From positions 116,250 through 180,249 of the forward strand of contig NZ_JBBUTI010000010.1 in NCBI RefSeq assembly GCF_038066635.1: a stretch of 64,000 nt of DNA. The letters run 5' to 3'. The stretch is from Ideonella margarita (lineage in GTDB: Bacteria > Pseudomonadota > Gammaproteobacteria > Burkholderiales > Burkholderiaceae_C). Positions 53,041-62,195 of this stretch are shown piece after piece. The stretch's first letter is position 1. Each line of letters opens with the position of its first letter. Below the pieces are notes generated by a model, which saw nothing but the letters and a program-made list of their open reading frames with translations, was not told the DNA's origin and made no database searches. The translations under genes and the position numbers were made by a program.

Positions 53041-53796
53041 ATGGTCGAGCTTGCAGCAATGAGTACCGGCACCTCCAGTCACAAGGGCAAGATCCTCGTG
53101 GTCGACGATGACCGCCTGGTGCTGGCCACGGTGACGCACGGCCTGTCGCGCGCGGGCTTCGAGGTGATCGACGCCGACAACGGCGATGACGCGATCCTGC
53201 TGGCCCGCCAGCATCGCCCGGACCTGGCCCTGCTCGACATCCGCATGGAAGGCAAGTCGGGCTTCGACGTGGCCGACTACCTGCGTGAATCGCTGGGCAC
53301 CCCGTTCATGTTCCTCTCGGCGTTTTCAGACAACGCCACGGTGGCGAAGGTGAAGGAACTGGGGGCCGTGGCCTACCTGGTCAAGCCGCTCGACATTGCG
53401 CAGATCGTGCCGACGGTGGAAGCCGCGGTGGCCAGTGTGCGCGCACGGCGGGATCGGGTGGTGCCGTCTGGCACCGCAGTGCCCGCCACGATGCCGGCTG
53501 CAGCGCCTGCCTTTGCAGCGCAGCCGGTGCCGGGCCAGATGGCGCGACCGGCCGTTGCCGAAGCCGCACCCGGCGGCGTTCAAGGCGGCGGGATGGCGGT
53601 GCCAGCAGCCGGTGATCCGCTGGCGGACCCGGTGCCTGTGGCGGTGGGGGTGCTGATGCACCGTTATTCGCTGCAACGCGTGGACGCCTTGCAGCGCCTT
53701 CGTCGGCAAGCTCAGCAGGAAGGCCGCAGCCTTCATGCGCAGGCGGCCGCGATGCTGGATGCGGTGGAATTACTTTCGCGCCCTGGCGACCTCTGA
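53041..53796 (+). CDS. response regulator with RNA-binding ANTAR domain
   Basis: 251 residues from the ATG at 53041; an ATG at 53059 is equally plausible. REC domain ~17-130: KILVVDDDRLVLATVTHG, phospho-acceptor Asp66 in LALLDIRME, conserved Thr/Ser in MFLSAFSDN and Lys in AYLVKPLD. A Pro/Ala linker (~140-200) leads to a C-terminal ANTAR domain (PVPVAVGVLMHRYSLQRVDA; LQRLRRQAQQEGRSLHAQAA). ANTAR proteins bind paired RNA hairpins and prevent termination. The upstream HisKA_2 kinase is the likely partner. The target RNA is not apparent. Confidence 0.88.
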   Translation: MVELAAMSTGTSSHKGKILVVDDDRLVLATVTHGLSRAGFEVIDADNGDDAILLARQHRPDLALLDIRMEGKSGFDVADYLRESLGTPFMFLSAFSDNATVAKVKELGAVAYLVKPLDIAQIVPTVEAAVASVRARRDRVVPSGTAVPATMPAAAPAFAAQPVPGQMARPAVAEAAPGGVQGGGMAVPAAGDPLADPVPVAVGVLMHRYSLQRVDALQRLRRQAQQEGRSLHAQAAAMLDAVELLSRPGDL

Positions 53797-53844
53797 CACT
53801 GAGCCGCCCAGGCGACCAGTGCGGCCGTAGCGGCTTCAGCGGCC

Positions 53845-55434
53845 TCAGGCCAGCGTGAAGTAGAAGCGCGCGCCCTTGCCGACTTCCGATTCGGCCCAGA
53901 TGTCGCCACCATGCCGGCGCAGGATGCGCCGCACTGAGGCCAGGCCCACGCCGGTACCCTGGAAGTCCTTCGCGCTGTGCAGGCGCTGGAACACGCCGAA
54001 CAGGCGGTCGGCAAAACGCATGTCGAAACCGGCGCCGTTGTCAGCCACCACCATCACCGGCTTGCCGTCGTGCTGCTCCCGGCGGAATTCGATGATGGTG
54101 TGCGCGCACTGTCCGCTGTACTTCCAGGCATTGCCCAGCAGGTTTTCCATCGCGATGCGCAGCAGCGTGGGGTCGCCATTGACGATCAGACCGGGCTCAA
54201 TGCTGATGGCCGCCGCCCGATCAGGGGCTTCGCGACGCAGGTCTTCGAGGATGTAGTTGGCAAGCTGCGACAGGTCGACCGGTTTGCGGACCAGCGGCTG
54301 CGACTGCAGGCGCGAGAGGGCCAGCAGCGCATCGATCATGCTGTTCATGCGGGCCGCGGCTGCCAGCACGCGGTCAAGGTGGTCGTTGCCGATGCGGTCC
54401 AGGAAGCGGCCGTAGTCTTCCTTCAGGATGCGCGCAAAACCCTCCACCACGCGGATCGGGGCGCGCAGATCGTGCGACACCGAATACACGAACGAGTCCT
54501 GGTCGGCGGCTGTGGTGGTGTCGGCCACCGCCATCGGCGCTGATTTCAGGCGCAGCACCAGCAGGCGGCCATGCGTGGCCTCGGGGCCGAGTGCGCGCAG
54601 GCTGAGTTGCCAGTCGCCCGCCTCGCGCTGCTGGCCCACCGACAGGCTGGCCGCGCCTTGCGCCAGTCCTTCGGGCAGCAGGGCGAGGGCCGCGTCCCAG
54701 TCCATGCCACGCACATCGCGGGTGTCCAGGCGCATCAGGCGATGGGCTTCGGGGCTCAGTGCGGCCACGCACCAATGGCCTGGCAGGGCGGGCTTCAAGG
54801 CGATGGCGACCACGTCGAGGTCGGGCCACAGGCTGGTCAGCAGGGCCTGGTCAAAGCGCTGTTGTTCGGTGTCGTCCAGAGGCACTGCGCTGCCGAGGTG
54901 GCCGCAGAAGTGGCCGTCCGCATCAAACAGCGGCTGGGCGCGCAGGCGCCAGCGCGTGCCCTGGCCCACCCACTGCACCACGAGGTCATTCACTGCGCTG
55001 TGGGTATCGAGGCGGGTGCGCAGCACATGGCTCGGGCCGGTGGGGCCGAGCAGCTCGAAGCGTTCATGCAGATGCACCTGGCCTGTGTGCTCAGGGGTCC
55101 AGGCTTCGGCCGGTGCGCCCTGCGGCGGGCGCCACTGCGTCAGGCGATGGCCGGCATCGGTCTGCCAGATCCAGGTGTCGGCCAGGTCGCCCAGCACCTG
55201 CCGGTCAAGGCGGGCTTCGCGCAGCTCGAATGCCCCCTGGTTCCGGCCCCAAAGGGCGCCAGCGGCGGCACAGGCCGCGCCGAAGCCCAGCCACGGCAGC
55301 ACCAGCCAGAGGGCGGCCACGTCGCCGCGGCCCAGCAGCCACCAGGCCAGCAGCAGCGCGAGTACGGCCGCCACGGCCAAGGCCGCGACCTGGCCGCGAC
55401 CCTGAACCCGACGCACGGAAGGCAGACGCTGCAT
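53845..55434 (-). CDS. membrane sensor histidine kinase
   Basis: 529 residues. Two membrane helices at ~16-34 (AALAVAAVLALLLAWWLL) and ~41-61 with almost no periplasmic loop, so sensing is in the membrane or cytoplasm. PAS-like regions span ~80-300. HisKA: QDSFVYSVSHDLRAPIRVVE with His321. HATPase: N-box IAMENLLGNAWKYSG, G1 VVADNGAGFDMRFADRLFGV, G2 FQGTGVGLASVRRILRRHGG. The C-terminus resembles phytochrome-like kinases. Convergent with the ANTAR regulator (48-base gap) and divergent from the Hpt gene, which makes Hpt a possible phosphorelay partner. Confidence 0.9.
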   Translation of the reverse strand: MQRLPSVRRVQGRGQVAALAVAAVLALLLAWWLLGRGDVAALWLVLPWLGFGAACAAAGALWGRNQGAFELREARLDRQVLGDLADTWIWQTDAGHRLTQWRPPQGAPAEAWTPEHTGQVHLHERFELLGPTGPSHVLRTRLDTHSAVNDLVVQWVGQGTRWRLRAQPLFDADGHFCGHLGSAVPLDDTEQQRFDQALLTSLWPDLDVVAIALKPALPGHWCVAALSPEAHRLMRLDTRDVRGMDWDAALALLPEGLAQGAASLSVGQQREAGDWQLSLRALGPEATHGRLLVLRLKSAPMAVADTTTAADQDSFVYSVSHDLRAPIRVVEGFARILKEDYGRFLDRIGNDHLDRVLAAAARMNSMIDALLALSRLQSQPLVRKPVDLSQLANYILEDLRREAPDRAAAISIEPGLIVNGDPTLLRIAMENLLGNAWKYSGQCAHTIIEFRREQHDGKPVMVVADNGAGFDMRFADRLFGVFQRLHSAKDFQGTGVGLASVRRILRRHGGDIWAESEVGKGARFYFTLA

Positions 55435-55562
55435 CGGGCCATTGTAAGTAGCGCCGGCCCCTGTTCGAGGGGGTGGCCGATGTGACTGTTCTGTCGTTCC
55501 GGCCCGTCATCACCTTGCATTTCCGGCTTGACGTATTCGGGCGACCGACACATGCTTTGGGG

Positions 55563-56033
55563 ATGTCGACATTTGGCTCTCCCACTGACTCGCTGTTTCG
55601 CGAGGCTGCCTCGCAGCCTTCGGACGGCTCGGGCGCGGGTTTCGGTGCCATGGCCGCAGCAGGCGGTGCACCGACCATGGCCCTCGATCTGGCGCAGCTG
55701 GAGTTGCTGAAGTCCCTCGACCCGGCGGGCGGCGATCTGTTCGTGAACCGCGTGCTCACCACTTACCTCGGCTCGCTGGAGCGGCAACTCACGGCAGTGA
55801 ATGTCGCTCGCGAGCGGGGGGATACCCCCGAGATCGGCCGCGCAGCACATACACTCAAGGCAGCGTCCGCCAGTGTGGGCGCGATGGTTTTCTCCGAGGC
55901 CTGCAAAGACCTCGAGACCCGGATCCGCGGTGGGCAGGTCGACAACCTTGAACCCTTGCTGGATCACTTCTTGATGGAGGCTGCCCGCGTGCGGGACGCC
56001 ATCCGATTCACACTGGGAACCTCAGCCTCATGA
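55563..56033 (+). CDS. Hpt phosphotransfer protein
   Basis: 156 residues from the ATG at 55563. An unstructured ~40-residue lead is followed by a four-helix Hpt domain with IGRAAHTLKAASASVGAMVF; His96 is the phospho-acceptor. It lacks any receiver or kinase part, so it must shuttle phosphate between other proteins. It overlaps the REC-GGDEF-EAL gene by four bases, making that receiver the probable acceptor. The divergent histidine kinase or the receiver-first kinase nearby may be donors (inference). Confidence 0.88.
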   Translation: MSTFGSPTDSLFREAASQPSDGSGAGFGAMAAAGGAPTMALDLAQLELLKSLDPAGGDLFVNRVLTTYLGSLERQLTAVNVARERGDTPEIGRAAHTLKAASASVGAMVFSEACKDLETRIRGGQVDNLEPLLDHFLMEAARVRDAIRFTLGTSAS

Positions 56034-58276
56034 CGCCTGTTGGCGCCTCACCCGGTCCTGATTCGACCGACCGTCCGAAAGTCCTGCTCGTCGATGATGA
56101 CGAGGTCAACCTGATGCTGGTGCACGCCGCGCTGCATCAGTTCGGCTTTGACGTGACGGACGCGACCGACGGCGAGAGTGCGCTGATGTTGCTGGGCCGG
56201 TGGGTTCCGGATCTCATCGTGCTGGATGCGCGCATGCCCGGCCTCGACGGCTTCGAGACCTGCCGCGAGCTGCGCCGCATGTACGGCTTCGAGAACGTGC
56301 CGGTGCTGATGCTGACCGGCCTGGACGACGAAGCCTCGATCAACCGTGCCTACCAGGTAGGCGCCACCGACTTCTTCGTCAAATCCAACCAGTGGAGCCT
56401 GCTGGCAGGTCGCCTGCGTTACATGCTGCGTTCGTCGCGCACGACGCTGGAGCTCAAGCGCAGCAAGGACAAGCTCGTGATGGCCCAGCATCTGGCGGCC
56501 ATGGGCAGCCTCGACTGGCACCTTCGGGATGATCACAATCCGCTGGGCTCGGTCAGCTTGTCGGAGCAGGCCCTGCAGGTGCTCGGCTTCCCGATCGACG
56601 TCACCGTGAGCCTGCGCGACATGATGCGCCTGGTGGTGCAGAAGGACCGTCGGCAGTTCCTGCGCAGCCTGCGCTGGATGGTCCACAACACCAGCGTGAT
56701 CGACCTGACGGTGACCGTCTACAACGCGCAGGCCCAGACCGGCAAATACCGGCACATCCAGGTGGTGGCCGAGCCCGAGTTCGATGAGTTCTCGCGCTGC
56801 GTGAATTACGGCGGCATCGTTCAGGACATCACCGAGCGGCGCAACAGCGAAAAGAACCTGCAGCGCGTGCAGCAGTACGACAAGCTCACCGAGCTGCCGA
56901 ACCGCCAGCACATGCGCGACCTGATGGACCGGGCCCTGGAGTCGGCGCGTCGCCGGGGTCAGTCGTCGGCGATGTTGCTGATCGACCTGGACCGTTTCAA
57001 CAAGATCAACGACACGCTGGGCCACAGCGCCGGCGACGAGTTGTTGCTGGAAGTCGGGCATCGCCTGCGCGGCTGCATGCAGGGCGCCGATGAGCCGGCC
57101 CTCGATGTGTCGCCGTTGCTGGGCGGGAGTTTGCCGGGCGCCGTGGGCCGCATCGGCGGCGACGAATTCGCCATCCTGCTGCCGGTGGTGAGCGATGAGG
57201 CCGAAGCGGTGTGCATGGCTCGCCGTGTGATGGACAGCCTGCGTGAGCCTGTTCATGCTGCGGGCCAGGAAGTGTTTGCGACCGCCAGCATCGGCATTGC
57301 GCTGTACCCGCGCGATGGCGGGTCGGTGGACGAGCTCATGCGCAGCGCGGACGTGGCCATGTATGCGGCCAAGCAGCAGGGGCGCAACACCTCGATGGTG
57401 TATCACCTCAGCCAGTCCGGCCGCGGCCTGGAGCGTCTGGAGCTGGAAACGGCCCTGCACAAGGCCCTCGAGCGCGACGAGCTGCTGCTGTACTACCAGC
57501 CGCAGATCGACGTTCAGCACAACCGTCTCGTGGGTGTCGAGGCGCTGATGCGCTGGAAGCGCGGCGACCAGATCGTGCCGCCGGGCTCCTTCATCGACAT
57601 GGCCGAGGAAACGGGCCTGATCGTGCCGATGAGCGAGTGGGCGCTGCGGGAAGCCGCTCGCCAGGCAGCGATCTGGCGGGATGCCTTCGGCTTCTCCGAG
57701 ACCATCGCCGTGAACGTGCCGGCCCGCGTGTTCATGCGCTCTGACTTGCTCAGTGGTCTGCGTGATGCGGTCGAGGCGCATGGGTTGCCGCCCAGCACCA
57801 TCCAGCTCGAAATCACCGAGAACAGCCTGCGTGAGGAAGAGTCACGCATCCTGTCGACCCTGCATGCCTTGAACGACATCGGCGTGCAGTTCTCGGTGGA
57901 CGACTTCGGCACGGGTTACTCCAACCTGCGCCGGATGGCCGAGCTGCCGATTGCCGAGATCAAGATCGACCGGTCGTTCGTGGTGGACCTGGGCTCCGGC
58001 CCGAAGCCCGCGATGCTGATCGCCACCATCGTGGCGCTGGCCCGGAACATGGGCCTGCGGGTGATCGCCGAGGGTGTTGAAACCTCCAGCCAGGTGCGTG
58101 AGCTGATGAGTCTGGGCTGCCACCTGATGCAGGGCTACTACTTCAGCCGCCCGGTGCCTGGTGATCAGTTGCAAGCCTGGGCTATAAGGCATCTGCAAAA
58201 TGCCGATATGCCTTTGGTGGCCGACGATGCGACGGCCGCACTGCCTGTGACCACGCCACTGCCCGGCGTGACCTGA
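56030..58276 (+). CDS. REC-PAS-GGDEF-EAL c-di-GMP protein
   Basis: 748 residues. REC ~15-130 (KVLLVDDDEVNLMLVHAAL; Asp66 in LIVLDARMPG); PAS ~150-275 (MGSLDWHLRDDHNPLGSVSL); GGDEF ~290-430 with intact GGDEF at 376-380; EAL ~450-695 with EAL at 504-506, DDFGTGYSNLRRM and KIDRSFV, AEGVET and LMQGYYFSRP. Both catalytic signatures look competent; there is no RxxD inhibitory site before GGDEF. It may switch between cyclase and phosphodiesterase on phosphorylation. Translation is coupled to the Hpt gene. Confidence 0.93.
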   Translation: MTPVGASPGPDSTDRPKVLLVDDDEVNLMLVHAALHQFGFDVTDATDGESALMLLGRWVPDLIVLDARMPGLDGFETCRELRRMYGFENVPVLMLTGLDDEASINRAYQVGATDFFVKSNQWSLLAGRLRYMLRSSRTTLELKRSKDKLVMAQHLAAMGSLDWHLRDDHNPLGSVSLSEQALQVLGFPIDVTVSLRDMMRLVVQKDRRQFLRSLRWMVHNTSVIDLTVTVYNAQAQTGKYRHIQVVAEPEFDEFSRCVNYGGIVQDITERRNSEKNLQRVQQYDKLTELPNRQHMRDLMDRALESARRRGQSSAMLLIDLDRFNKINDTLGHSAGDELLLEVGHRLRGCMQGADEPALDVSPLLGGSLPGAVGRIGGDEFAILLPVVSDEAEAVCMARRVMDSLREPVHAAGQEVFATASIGIALYPRDGGSVDELMRSADVAMYAAKQQGRNTSMVYHLSQSGRGLERLELETALHKALERDELLLYYQPQIDVQHNRLVGVEALMRWKRGDQIVPPGSFIDMAEETGLIVPMSEWALREAARQAAIWRDAFGFSETIAVNVPARVFMRSDLLSGLRDAVEAHGLPPSTIQLEITENSLREEESRILSTLHALNDIGVQFSVDDFGTGYSNLRRMAELPIAEIKIDRSFVVDLGSGPKPAMLIATIVALARNMGLRVIAEGVETSSQVRELMSLGCHLMQGYYFSRPVPGDQLQAWAIRHLQNADMPLVADDATAALPVTTPLPGVT

Positions 58277-58327
58277 CCGGCGTGCCCGAGGGGCACGTGC
58301 CCCTAGCCGCCACATGCCCCTGCACCC

Positions 58328-60160
58328 ATGACTTCGCGCCCTGCTGCCACCCCTGCTGAACTGGCCAAGGCGGCCTTGCGACGCCTGGCCATGGCCAAAC
58401 AAGAGCCCACCCCGGAAAACTACGCCCGCGCCTGGGCCGAAGAATCCGGTGAGCCGCCTCCTGATCAGGTCATGCCCGGCCGGGCCCGTCCCTTGATCGA
58501 GAAGCTGACCAGCCGGGTGGTGGACAACGCCGAGGAACGCCAGGCGCTGCTCAAGCACATGGATCAGGGCCAGTGGGACCAGGCCGTGCGCGCGCTTGAA
58601 CGCGCCGCCGGTGGCCAGGCCTCCCAATCCAAAGCCTGGGCGCAACTCATCGAGCGCATCACCCGTGGCCTGGAGCGCAGCGGCAAGCAGTGGAGCGTGG
58701 CCCGCAAGAAAGACAGCCTGCAGCGCGTGCTTGATTCCAGCCGCAGCGACATGCAGCGGCTGCAGCATCGCCTGACCCAGCTGGTGGGCTCCTGGGATGG
58801 TGAGGGTGAAGCCACCGACACCTCCGCGCCGCCCATCGAAGCCCCGGCAGCGGAAGGGCAGAGTGCTGTTCCCAATGCTGCCGCCACGCCTGCATTGAGC
58901 GGTTCTGCCGCCAACCCTGCCGCCAACCCTGCCGCAGGCGCTGCGCAGCCCGATCTGGCCGTGGCGCTGTCCAACTGGGTGGAGCTGATCGGCCCGCTGG
59001 AAACCACCGTCCGGGCTGCGCTGCCGCCTGATGGCGTGCGCGCCGCCGAGCTGGCCGATGAACTGTCGGCCCTGGCCGAGCAGATCGGCCGCGATGGCGC
59101 CACGCCGCAGATCGCCCGCAGCGTGGCCGATGTGTGTGAGCGCGCCCGCCGCCTGCTGGCCCACCGACACCACCTGCTCGACCAGGTGCACCGCCTCAGC
59201 CAGGAACTGGCCGGTGGCTTGAGCGAATTGGCTGAAGACGACAGCTGGGTGCAGGGCCAGTTGGCCAGCCTGCGCGCCACGCTGGACGATGTGCCCAGCG
59301 CGCGCGCCGTGCAGTCAGCCAGCGATTTGCTGGCCAGCACGCGCAGCCGGCAGCGCGGCCTGCGCGTGGAACGTGACCAGGCCCGGAACGCGCTGAAGGC
59401 GCTGATCCAGCGCATGCTGAGCGAGCTCGGCGAGCTCGATGAGACCACCGGACGATTCAGCGACGGCATGCTGCGTTACGCCGACACCATCGAGCGCGCC
59501 GACTCTCTCGAGAGCCTGGCCAGCGTGGTGCGCGACATGGTGGACGAGAGCCGCAGCGTGCACACCCTGGTCAGCAACACGCGCAGCCGCCTGCATGACG
59601 AGCACAGCCGCGCGACCGAACTCGAAGCCAAGGTGCGTGAGCTCGAAACCGAGCTGCGCCGGCTCTCAGACGAAGTGGCCACCGACGCCCTGACCCAGAT
59701 CGCCAACCGCCGCGGGCTGATGCAGCACTTCGATACCGAGCGTGCCCGCCTGGAGCGCGAGGGCACCGAGCTGGCTGTGGGCCTGCTCGACATCGACAAT
59801 TTCAAGCGCCTGAACGACAGCCTGGGCCATGCCGCAGGCGATCAGGCCCTGGTGGCGCTGGCGCAGCATGTGCGGCAGTCGCTGCGCCCGCAAGACGCCG
59901 TGGCCCGCTTTGGCGGCGAAGAGTTCGTGGTGCTGTTGCCGGGCACGCCCGTGGAAGAGGCGCAGCGCGCCTTGACGCGGCTGCAGCGCCTGCTGAGCGC
60001 CAGCCTCTTCATGCACGAGGACAAGGAGGTGTTCGTCACCTTCTCGGCCGGCGTGACGAGCTATCGCCTGGGGGAGCGGCTGGAGGAAGCGCTCGAGCGG
60101 GCTGACGAGGCGCTCTACGAAGCCAAGCGCACGGGCAAGAACCGCACGTGCATTGGTTGA
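58328..60160 (+). CDS. diguanylate cyclase with helical N-terminal region
   Basis: 610 residues. The N-terminus (ALRRLAMAKQEPTPENYARA) matches a segment common at the start of betaproteobacterial GGDEF proteins. Residues ~100-450 are Ala-rich helices and coiled coil. The C-terminal GGDEF domain has DALTQIANRRGLMQHFDTER, LLDIDNFKRLNDSLGHAAGD and ARFGGEEFVVLLPG (GGEEF at 529-533). An RxxD inhibitory site (RPQD) lies five residues before it, so product feedback is likely. No membrane helix. It probably supplies c-di-GMP to local effectors such as YcgR (inference). Confidence 0.92.
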   Translation: MTSRPAATPAELAKAALRRLAMAKQEPTPENYARAWAEESGEPPPDQVMPGRARPLIEKLTSRVVDNAEERQALLKHMDQGQWDQAVRALERAAGGQASQSKAWAQLIERITRGLERSGKQWSVARKKDSLQRVLDSSRSDMQRLQHRLTQLVGSWDGEGEATDTSAPPIEAPAAEGQSAVPNAAATPALSGSAANPAANPAAGAAQPDLAVALSNWVELIGPLETTVRAALPPDGVRAAELADELSALAEQIGRDGATPQIARSVADVCERARRLLAHRHHLLDQVHRLSQELAGGLSELAEDDSWVQGQLASLRATLDDVPSARAVQSASDLLASTRSRQRGLRVERDQARNALKALIQRMLSELGELDETTGRFSDGMLRYADTIERADSLESLASVVRDMVDESRSVHTLVSNTRSRLHDEHSRATELEAKVRELETELRRLSDEVATDALTQIANRRGLMQHFDTERARLEREGTELAVGLLDIDNFKRLNDSLGHAAGDQALVALAQHVRQSLRPQDAVARFGGEEFVVLLPGTPVEEAQRALTRLQRLLSASLFMHEDKEVFVTFSAGVTSYRLGERLEEALERADEALYEAKRTGKNRTCIG

Positions 60161-60179
60161 TCGCCAGCGATCAAGCCAA
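60153..60179. terminator. palindrome at convergent gene ends
   Basis: TTGATCGC (60157-60164) and GCGATCAA (60167-60174) form a perfect stem around CA, extended by TTGG/CCAA with one bulged G. The stop codons of both convergent genes lie inside it. There is no T-run. It may act as a mutual end signal or an mRNA 3' stabiliser. Confidence 0.35.
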
Positions 60180-61319
60180 CTTCAGCAACAGACGCGCGAT
60201 GGTCGGCTGGCCATCGCTGCGCGGCCAGTGCAGTTGCGCGCCATTGCGGCGCGCCCACAGCGTCACCATCGACAGCCCCAGGCCGGTGCCTTGCTGTTCG
60301 TGGCGGTCACGGTTGACCTGTGACAGGGCACCGATCTGTCGCAGGAATTCCGGGGGCAGTGCAGGGCCGAGGTTGGCCACCTCGATGGCGTAATGCGTGC
60401 CGTTGAGCACCTTGCCCGTGAGGCCGACCGGCGTGCCGGGCATCGAGAATTTCGCGGCGTTGGACACCAGCTCGATCACCATGCGGCGCAGGTCTTGCGC
60501 CTCCACCTGCACCCGTCCGGGGGCGAGCTTCACGCGCACCGGGTGTCCGCCCACCAGCTCGCCTTCGTCGGCCACGCCGGACGGCGGCATGGCGGTGCGC
60601 AGCTCGGCCAGAAAGTCGCTCGATTCAAGCCGCTGCTGCAGCTCAGCCAGGTCAGTGACGCCGTGGTGGGTGGCCGTGCCGGAGGGCCCGCAAGCCCCCT
60701 GGGCCGTCAGCTCCGACCACTCCATCATCCGCGTGATGGTGCGCGACAGCCGGCTGGCGGCGTCGTGGATGCTGCCCAGCATGTCGTCCAGGCGCGCCTC
60801 GTTGTAGTTCTTGCGTCGGTGCACCAGCAACTGCGACATGCCCAGGATGGTCGTCAGCGGGGTGCGCAACTCGTGCGGCACGGTGGCCAGAATGGCGCCA
60901 CGCAGCTGGTTCATCGACTTCTGCGTCGTCAGCTCTTGCCGCGTGCGCTTGTGCTCAAGGCCGCGCACAGCCACCAGCAGCTCTTCCGGCGTGAACGGCT
61001 TGGTCAGGTAATCGTCGGCACCGGACGACATCGCGCGCCGAAGGCTCTCGCGGTCGGTGCGGGCGGTCAGCATCAGGATGGGCACGGCATGCAGGTCGTC
61101 CTGCTGACGCGCCTGGGCGACGAAGCCGTAGCCGTCCACCACGGGCATGTGGATGTCGCACAGGATCAGGTCCGGGTGCTTGTCCAGCGCGATCTCGAGG
61201 CCGGTCTGGCCGTTCTCGGCCTCCAGCGTCTTGTAGCCATGCTGCTTCAGCACCTGGCAGGCCAGCGTGCGCATGGTGCGGGAGTCTTCGATGACCAGTG
61301 CCGTTCTGACCATGGCCAC
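60171..61319 (-). CDS. receiver-first hybrid histidine kinase
   Basis: 382 residues from the GTG at 61319 (AAGGGG six bases upstream; ATG two codons later is possible). REC ~5-120: ALVIEDSRTMRTLACQVL, Asp55 in LILCDIHMP, YLTKPFTPEEL. Directly behind is HisKA with ILATVPHELRTPLTTILGMS (His149) and an HATPase with RMVIELVSNAAKFSMPG and HEQQGTGLGLSMVTLWARRN. There are no membrane helices. The REC-then-kinase order suggests that phosphorylation of the receiver controls kinase output. It converges with the diguanylate cyclase. Confidence 0.92.
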   Translation of the reverse strand: MAMVRTALVIEDSRTMRTLACQVLKQHGYKTLEAENGQTGLEIALDKHPDLILCDIHMPVVDGYGFVAQARQQDDLHAVPILMLTARTDRESLRRAMSSGADDYLTKPFTPEELLVAVRGLEHKRTRQELTTQKSMNQLRGAILATVPHELRTPLTTILGMSQLLVHRRKNYNEARLDDMLGSIHDAASRLSRTITRMMEWSELTAQGACGPSGTATHHGVTDLAELQQRLESSDFLAELRTAMPPSGVADEGELVGGHPVRVKLAPGRVQVEAQDLRRMVIELVSNAAKFSMPGTPVGLTGKVLNGTHYAIEVANLGPALPPEFLRQIGALSQVNRDRHEQQGTGLGLSMVTLWARRNGAQLHWPRSDGQPTIARLLLKLA

Positions 61320-61430
61320 GAGCAGCCCCTTTTTTGCTGTTGCATTCGGCCGGCAGGATGCACGGCTGCATGGTGTGTTTTCGGCAGATCGGGCGGGCAG
61401 TTGAGTGCTGGGTCGCTGGCCGTGGCAGTC

Positions 61431-62195
61431 TCAAGATGCGGAATCGTTGGCTCGATGGGCCCGGACGAAGTAGCCCAGCGGGTCCTCGACACCGCCGGCG
61501 CCCAGCCGCTGCGAAACATGGAACGCCACGACCATCAGGACCGCCCAGGCCGCCACCAGCGCGCCAAGCGGCAGCGACCAGATGCCTCGTTGCCAGGCCG
61601 GTGGCCTGAGCATGCGAATGGCCAGCACCAGCAGCTTGTTGGCAATCACACCCACGTCATTGCCGCGCTCGCGGATGTCGATGTGTGCAAAGCCATGCCG
61701 CGCCAGCAACGCCGCCAGTTGCTCGCGGGTGAACCGGTGGTAATCATGCGGAACGTGATGCCGCCGCGCCGACCAGGGCGTGGACAGCAGCAGCGGTGCG
61801 CCCGGCTTCAAGACACGGGCCACCTCGGCGAGGAAGGCCTCCGGATCTGGCACATGCTCCATCACCTCGATGCAGATGGCACTGTCGAACGCCCCTGCGG
61901 GAAAGGGCATGACGGTGCCGTCGTAGTAGGCAATGTCGTCGCGGGGGCTCATGCCGAACTCGGTCGCGTCCTGCACGTCCAGGCCCTGGTAGACGCAGCC
62001 GGCGGGCAGGTACTCCTTCCACGGGGATTGGCCGGCACCGATGTCCAGCATGCGTCCCCGCAACTGGGCCATCGCCGGTTGCAGGTGTTCAACGATGGTG
62101 CACAGCTGCAAGTCCAGGAAGCACCTGATGGCCCACATCACACGGTTCCGGGAGGCGGGCACCACAGGGATAGGCTTGAAGTTCTCTACGGGCAT
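61431..62195 (-). CDS. class I SAM-dependent methyltransferase, membrane-associated
   Basis: 254 residues. SAM motif I GRMLDIGAGQSPWKEYLPAG (~47-66), motif II YQGLDVQDATEFG, and the Methyltransf_11 segment AFDSAICIEVMEHVPDPEAF with VARVLKPGAPLLLSTPWSAR. A C-terminal hydrophobic segment (~210-230, LPLGALVAAWAVLMVVAFHV) suggests membrane contact. Similar proteins occur in cell-surface glycan or lipid clusters; the substrate is unknown. Last gene before the integrase, so it is probably the chromosomal side of the island boundary. Confidence 0.8.
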   Translation of the reverse strand: MPVENFKPIPVVPASRNRVMWAIRCFLDLQLCTIVEHLQPAMAQLRGRMLDIGAGQSPWKEYLPAGCVYQGLDVQDATEFGMSPRDDIAYYDGTVMPFPAGAFDSAICIEVMEHVPDPEAFLAEVARVLKPGAPLLLSTPWSARRHHVPHDYHRFTREQLAALLARHGFAHIDIRERGNDVGVIANKLLVLAIRMLRPPAWQRGIWSLPLGALVAAWAVLMVVAFHVSQRLGAGGVEDPLGYFVRAHRANDSAS

